Assembly: GCA_963742955.1 (NCBI GenBank)
Contig: CAVUOA010000013.1
Location: 1 to 29,649, forward strand
Direction: 5' to 3'
Length of the DNA stretch: 29,649 nt
From: CAVUOA01 sp963742955
Lineage (GTDB): Bacteria; Bacteroidota; Ignavibacteria; Tepidaquicellales; OLB5
In this document: piece by piece, positions 26,291 through 29,649 of the stretch
Position numbering within the stretch: the first letter of the stretch is position 1
How the letters are laid out: each line of letters starts with the position of its first letter
Notes under the pieces: generated by a model
Databases searched by the model: none
The model's input: the letters and a program-made list of their open reading frames with translations, nothing else
What the model was told of the DNA's origin: nothing
Position numbers and translations under genes: made by a program

Positions 26291-27922
26291 ATGAGAGCAA
26301 TAAGCTTATACTTAATAATTTTTTGGTTTCTCATTGCAAACAGACTTGCTTTTCCTAAAGCGTATTATATTGCACCGGACGGCAATGACAACAACGGCGG
26401 AACACTGGAATCGCCATTCGCAACGATTCAAAAAGCTCAAGATTTAGCACAACCGGGTGATACCCTTTACCTTCGTGGAGGAAATTATTATCCCGATGCT
26501 CAAACTATATTTTCCAAAAAAGGAAATCCAACTGCATATTTTGTTTTATGCAGTTATCCCGGAGAAGTTCCCGTAATTAATGGAATAAATATTCCGGAAG
26601 GAGATACTACCGGAACATCGACACCTACTTGGACATTCAGCGGAGCGGATTATTGGAAAGTAACCGGACCTTTAATATTGACTGAAGGACGCGGCTGCGG
26701 GTTAATGGTTGATATCGGACAATTTCTTGAGTTTGATAGAGTGGAATGCAGTTACAACGGCATCCGAGCCTCTCGTGCCGGACACGGTTTTATGGTTTGG
26801 GAAGGGAGTAATATTTTATATAAAAATTGCGATGCACATCATAATGCAAATCATCTCTGGTGGCCAATCACTTCACAAAAGGCAAATCAATATCAAAACG
26901 GAGACGGGTGGCGTATCTTTGCCGGTGCCAATATGCGACTTGAAGGATGCCGAAGCTGGTATAACTTAGATGATGATTATGATTTTTATGGAGAAAACAG
27001 CCCGATAGAATTGACCAATTGTTGGGCTGCATATGCAGGGATAGATGATTCGTTAGGATCTATTACCGGAACACCTAACCGGGAGATGCCGAGGATCGAC
27101 GACAGTAATTTATTATGGGGTAACGGAATAAAACTCGGGTATAATCACGACGCTGTTAAGCATCATGTTGTACGATGTTTATCTTGGGGTAATAATGCTG
27201 CAGGTTTTCATATGAATCTCGGCCCCTCTATTATTCTTAATGCCGTATCATACCAAAATAAAGTATTTGGATTTGATTATACTGATGGCAAAAAGCATGA
27301 GATGCATAATAATTTAGAGTTTGATAATGATTATGATAATCCCGGTTATCATGAAACTAGTCCCGATTTAAATATCAGCAGTTATAATTCTTGGGATACC
27401 ACTTTAAATATTTCTGTTACAGATGATGATTTCAGCAGTCTTGACGACACCGGAATGTTAGGTGCCCGTCAACCGGACGGCAGTTTACCGGAAACCGAAT
27501 TCTTGCATTTAGCCGAAGGAAGCAATCTGATTAATGCCGGTATTAACGTAGGACTCCCTTTTTCTGGAAGTGCTCCAGATTTGGGAGCGTTTGAATTAGG
27601 AAGCGGAACGACTTATATAGTATCCAATAATTCGGATGCATTACCTGCCGAGTTGAATTTGATTAATTTTCCAAATCCTTTTAATCCGATTACAACGATA
27701 AAATATACCATACCTTTTGCCGGCAATGTAGAATTAGTGGTATACGATATTACAGGCAGGAAAGTATCGGATTTATTTCAAGGCAATAAACACGCAGGAA
27801 CGTATACATATATATGGAATGCAAAGAATAATAACACTGGCGAACTTTCAAGCGGTGTGTATTTATTAAGTGTTAAAGCAAAGGATTATTTCAAAACAAT
27901 AAAGATGATATACTTGAGATAA
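26291..27922 (+). CDS. Secreted PL9-like parallel beta-helix protein with a type IX sorting tail
   Basis: A 543-residue protein. The signal peptide ends near 'ANRLAFPKA'. The mature part opens with 'YYIAPDGNDNNGGTLESPFA' and 'TIQKAQDLAQPGDTLYLRGG', the DUF1565-type start of many beta-helix lyases, then repeated 'NCDAHHN', 'GCRSWYN' and 'RCLSWGNN' coils. Acidic residues D205 ('GDGWRIF') and D227, D228, D231 ('LDDDYDFYG') have nearly the spacing of the calcium site of PL9 pectate lyases, and K281 ('NGIKLGYN') may be the catalytic base; these assignments are by analogy. From about residue 460 a sorting domain begins NFPNPFNPITTIKY, passes 'VYDITGRKV' and 'SGVYLLSVKAKDY', and ends 'KTIKMIYLR', as in type IX-secreted proteins. 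It should be surface-attached or released. Likely activity is cleavage of a uronate-containing polysaccharide. Confidence 0.85.
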   Translation: MRAISLYLIIFWFLIANRLAFPKAYYIAPDGNDNNGGTLESPFATIQKAQDLAQPGDTLYLRGGNYYPDAQTIFSKKGNPTAYFVLCSYPGEVPVINGINIPEGDTTGTSTPTWTFSGADYWKVTGPLILTEGRGCGLMVDIGQFLEFDRVECSYNGIRASRAGHGFMVWEGSNILYKNCDAHHNANHLWWPITSQKANQYQNGDGWRIFAGANMRLEGCRSWYNLDDDYDFYGENSPIELTNCWAAYAGIDDSLGSITGTPNREMPRIDDSNLLWGNGIKLGYNHDAVKHHVVRCLSWGNNAAGFHMNLGPSIILNAVSYQNKVFGFDYTDGKKHEMHNNLEFDNDYDNPGYHETSPDLNISSYNSWDTTLNISVTDDDFSSLDDTGMLGARQPDGSLPETEFLHLAEGSNLINAGINVGLPFSGSAPDLGAFELGSGTTYIVSNNSDALPAELNLINFPNPFNPITTIKYTIPFAGNVELVVYDITGRKVSDLFQGNKHAGTYTYIWNAKNNNTGELSSGVYLLSVKAKDYFKTIKMIYLR

Positions 27923-27986
27923 AAATAATCCCGATGTTTGATTTCTTTATGAGAAATAATATTAAGTGATTTAACTTGAGGTAGCT

Positions 27987-29505
27987 ATGTCAATAAAGGA
28001 AATAAGAGCAATAATTTTTCTAACAATTCTTTTGTTCAGCACATCTTTATATTCAAAAATTAAACTGCCGTCCATAATTAGCGAACATATGGTAATTCAG
28101 CAGAATGCCAATGTTCCCATTTGGGGGTGGGGAAAAACAGGAGAGATAGTAAAAGTTAAAGGAAGCTGGATGGATAAAGCCGTTTCAACTGTTACTGGCA
28201 AAGACAGGAAGTGGTCTGTTATGATTAAATCGCCATCTGCAGGAAGAACATATAAGATTGTAATTGACGGAGAAAATGAAATTATAATAAAAGATGTTTT
28301 AGCTGGAGAAGTCTGGCTTGCATCCGGTCAATCACAAATGGCTTTTGAGGTTGAAAATGTAAATAACGCAAAGCAAGAAATTGCTAATGCAAATTTTCCT
28401 AAAATGCGTTTATTTCATGTTGAACATACATATGCCGCAAAGCCACAAGAGAACTGCAACGGAAAATGGGTTGCGTGCAGTCCTGAATCAATAAAATTAT
28501 TTTCAGGTATAGCATATTTTTTCGGAAGGGATCTGTATAAAAAATTAAATGTTCCAATAGGTTTAATAAGTGCAAGCAAAGGCGGCTCACCTATTGAATC
28601 ATGGATAAACTCTAAAATGATTAAGGATAATGCTGCCTTGTCTTCGGAACTAAATAATATGTGGAATAAGTGGGGAAAAGATTATACCGCCGATAAGAAA
28701 AAAGTATAATGACGAAATTAAGATTTTGGAAAAAAATAATAATCCAGATAGCAAAAATCCGGAGGAACCGATTTCCGTTGATATGATTGAAAAACCTCAC
28801 CGGAGACCCGGATATTTATATAATGCAATGATAGCTCCGATAATTCCTTACTCTATTAAAGGAGTAATTTGGTACCAGGGAGGAAATAATATAGATCGTC
28901 CTATTCAATACAGAAAACTATTTCCATTGTTAATCCGGGATTGGAGAAAAGAATGGAATGCCGGGGATTTCCCATTTTATTATTGTCAGCTCGCTCCGTA
29001 TAATTATAAAAATAAAGATGATTTAGTAAATGCTCCTCTGCTTAGAGAAGCACAAGCGATGGCAATGAGTCTTCCTAATACCGGAATGGTTAATACCGTT
29101 GATATAGGTGATCTTAACCTTGAGCATCCTACGGATAAACAGGACGCAGGGAAACGTTTGGCGCTCTGGGCATTGGCTAAAACCTACGGTTTCAGCAACA
29201 TTGTTTATTCCGGGCCTATGTATAAATCTATGGAAATAAACGGCAACAAAATAAGAATACATTTTGAGTATGTCGGATCGGGATTATCGAAAAAAGGAAA
29301 AGAATTAACACAATTTGAAATATCGGGAAAGAATAAAATATTTCACAAAGCAGATGCAGTTATAGACGGATCAACGGTTATTGTTTATAGCAGCCAAATT
29401 CCGCATCCAATAGCTGTTAGATTTAGCTGGAATATAAATGTAATTCCAAACCTTTATAATAAAGAGGGATTACCGGCTGAACCTTTTAGAACAGACAATT
29501 GGTAA
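27987..29505 (+). pseudogene. Second SASA-family acetylesterase, frameshifted
   Basis: A close paralog of the 24603 gene ('KLPSIISEHMVIQQNANVP', 'VLAGEVWLASGQSQM', 'FPFYYCQLAPYN', 'EHPTDKQDAGKRLALWALAK'). The frame from ATG 27987 ends at TAA 28707-28709 after 'YTADKKKV'. The +1 frame continues 'KYNDEIKILEKNNNPD' to the usual end 'GLPAEPFRTDNW' at TAA 29503-29505. One extra A in the A6 run at 28698-28703 accounts for it. Restored length is 506 or so residues, as in the paralog. The nucleophile Ser block reads GQSQM where the family has GQSNM, which may reflect relaxed selection or a shift in activity. The start follows a GAGG site. As written the product would lose the C-terminal half, including the catalytic His. 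A homopolymer sequencing error remains possible. Confidence 0.85.
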
Positions 29506-29584
29506 AATCATAAACCGGGCGGGGGGGAGTTAATATATATATAATTGCTTGGGCATAGCACAAAGAACAGAGTGTATAAAATAA

Positions 29585-29649
29585 ATGAATCTGGCGTTAT
29601 TCGATTCGCTCTCTGCAAAATTCAAATTGCCGTTAAATACCCCGGACCT
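29585..29649 (+). CDS. Possible start of a further gene (cut by window end)
   Basis: ATG 29585 begins an open frame (MNLALFDSLSAKFKLPLNT, continuing to the window end). It has no recognisable motif and no strong ribosome site, so it may equally be chance. Between the esterase stop and this ATG lie a G7 run at 29521-29527 and a TA-rich stretch. Confidence 0.2.
   Translation, partial: MNLALFDSLSAKFKLPLNTPD

Noticed and set aside
28726..29505. Independent esterase-like gene starting at TTG 28726
   Set aside because: It lacks the N-terminal domain and the nucleophile block, which lie in the preceding frame; alignment to the intact paralog shows one gene with a frameshift.
29521..29546. G7 run followed by TA repeats as a phase-variation tract or terminator
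   Set aside because: It lies between genes, with no hairpin and no clear reading frame across it; only noted.
1..29649. CRISPR arrays, tRNA/rRNA genes, insertion sequences
   Set aside because: No regularly spaced repeats, cloverleaf-like sequences, transposase reading frames or terminal inverted repeats were recognised by eye.

Overview
The window is AT-rich bacterial DNA with every recognisable gene on the + strand. It looks like a member of the FCB group, most likely Ignavibacteria or a relative. The best marker is the C-terminal sorting tail of the 26291-27922 protein, which opens with NFPNPFNPITTIKY and ends in a short strand (type IX secretion; PNPFNP-type tails are common in Ignavibacteria and Calditrichota). 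Weak Shine-Dalgarno use, TTG starts and many secreted glycan-active enzymes fit. The taxon is an inference; there is no rRNA or housekeeping marker.

Layout. 1-1883: tail of an unidentified gene, a sodium:solute symporter (SSS), and a 47-residue single-span protein, all chained by ATGA stop/start overlaps. 2015-5584: a metal-dependent amidohydrolase, a scar made of an amino-acid permease 5' end joined to another gene's 3' end, a mutarotase-fold protein and an M14 zinc carboxypeptidase. 5585-10029: a degraded remnant, a secreted beta-propeller protein, a class II aldolase gene whose middle ~440 bp is inverted in place, and a FGGY sugar kinase broken by a frameshift and a stop. 10283-13065: a second SSS symporter and a frameshifted Gfo/Idh oxidoreductase. 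13251-21770: three secreted glycosidases (two GH2, one GH36-like). 21868-24550: a third SSS symporter with an internal stop and a short NagA-type deacetylase. 24603-29505: two paralogous SASA-type acetylesterases flanking a PL9-like beta-helix protein, the second esterase frameshifted. 29585 to the end may be the start of another gene.

How it fits together: this reads as a locus for taking apart a decorated, galactose-containing, probably pectic or hemicellulosic glycan. A polysaccharide-lyase-like enzyme cuts the backbone, SASA esterases remove acetyl groups, GH2 and GH36 enzymes trim side chains, SSS symporters import products, and mutarotase, deacetylase, oxidoreductase, kinase and aldolase would process them. 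No SusC/SusD-type pair is in the window. The other striking theme is decay: five genes that should be intact are interrupted and two more survive only as scraps. Three lesions are one-base gains in short A or T runs and could be sequencing error; the inversion, the deletion scar and the nonsense changes are harder to explain that way. No RNA gene, CRISPR array or insertion sequence was recognised.
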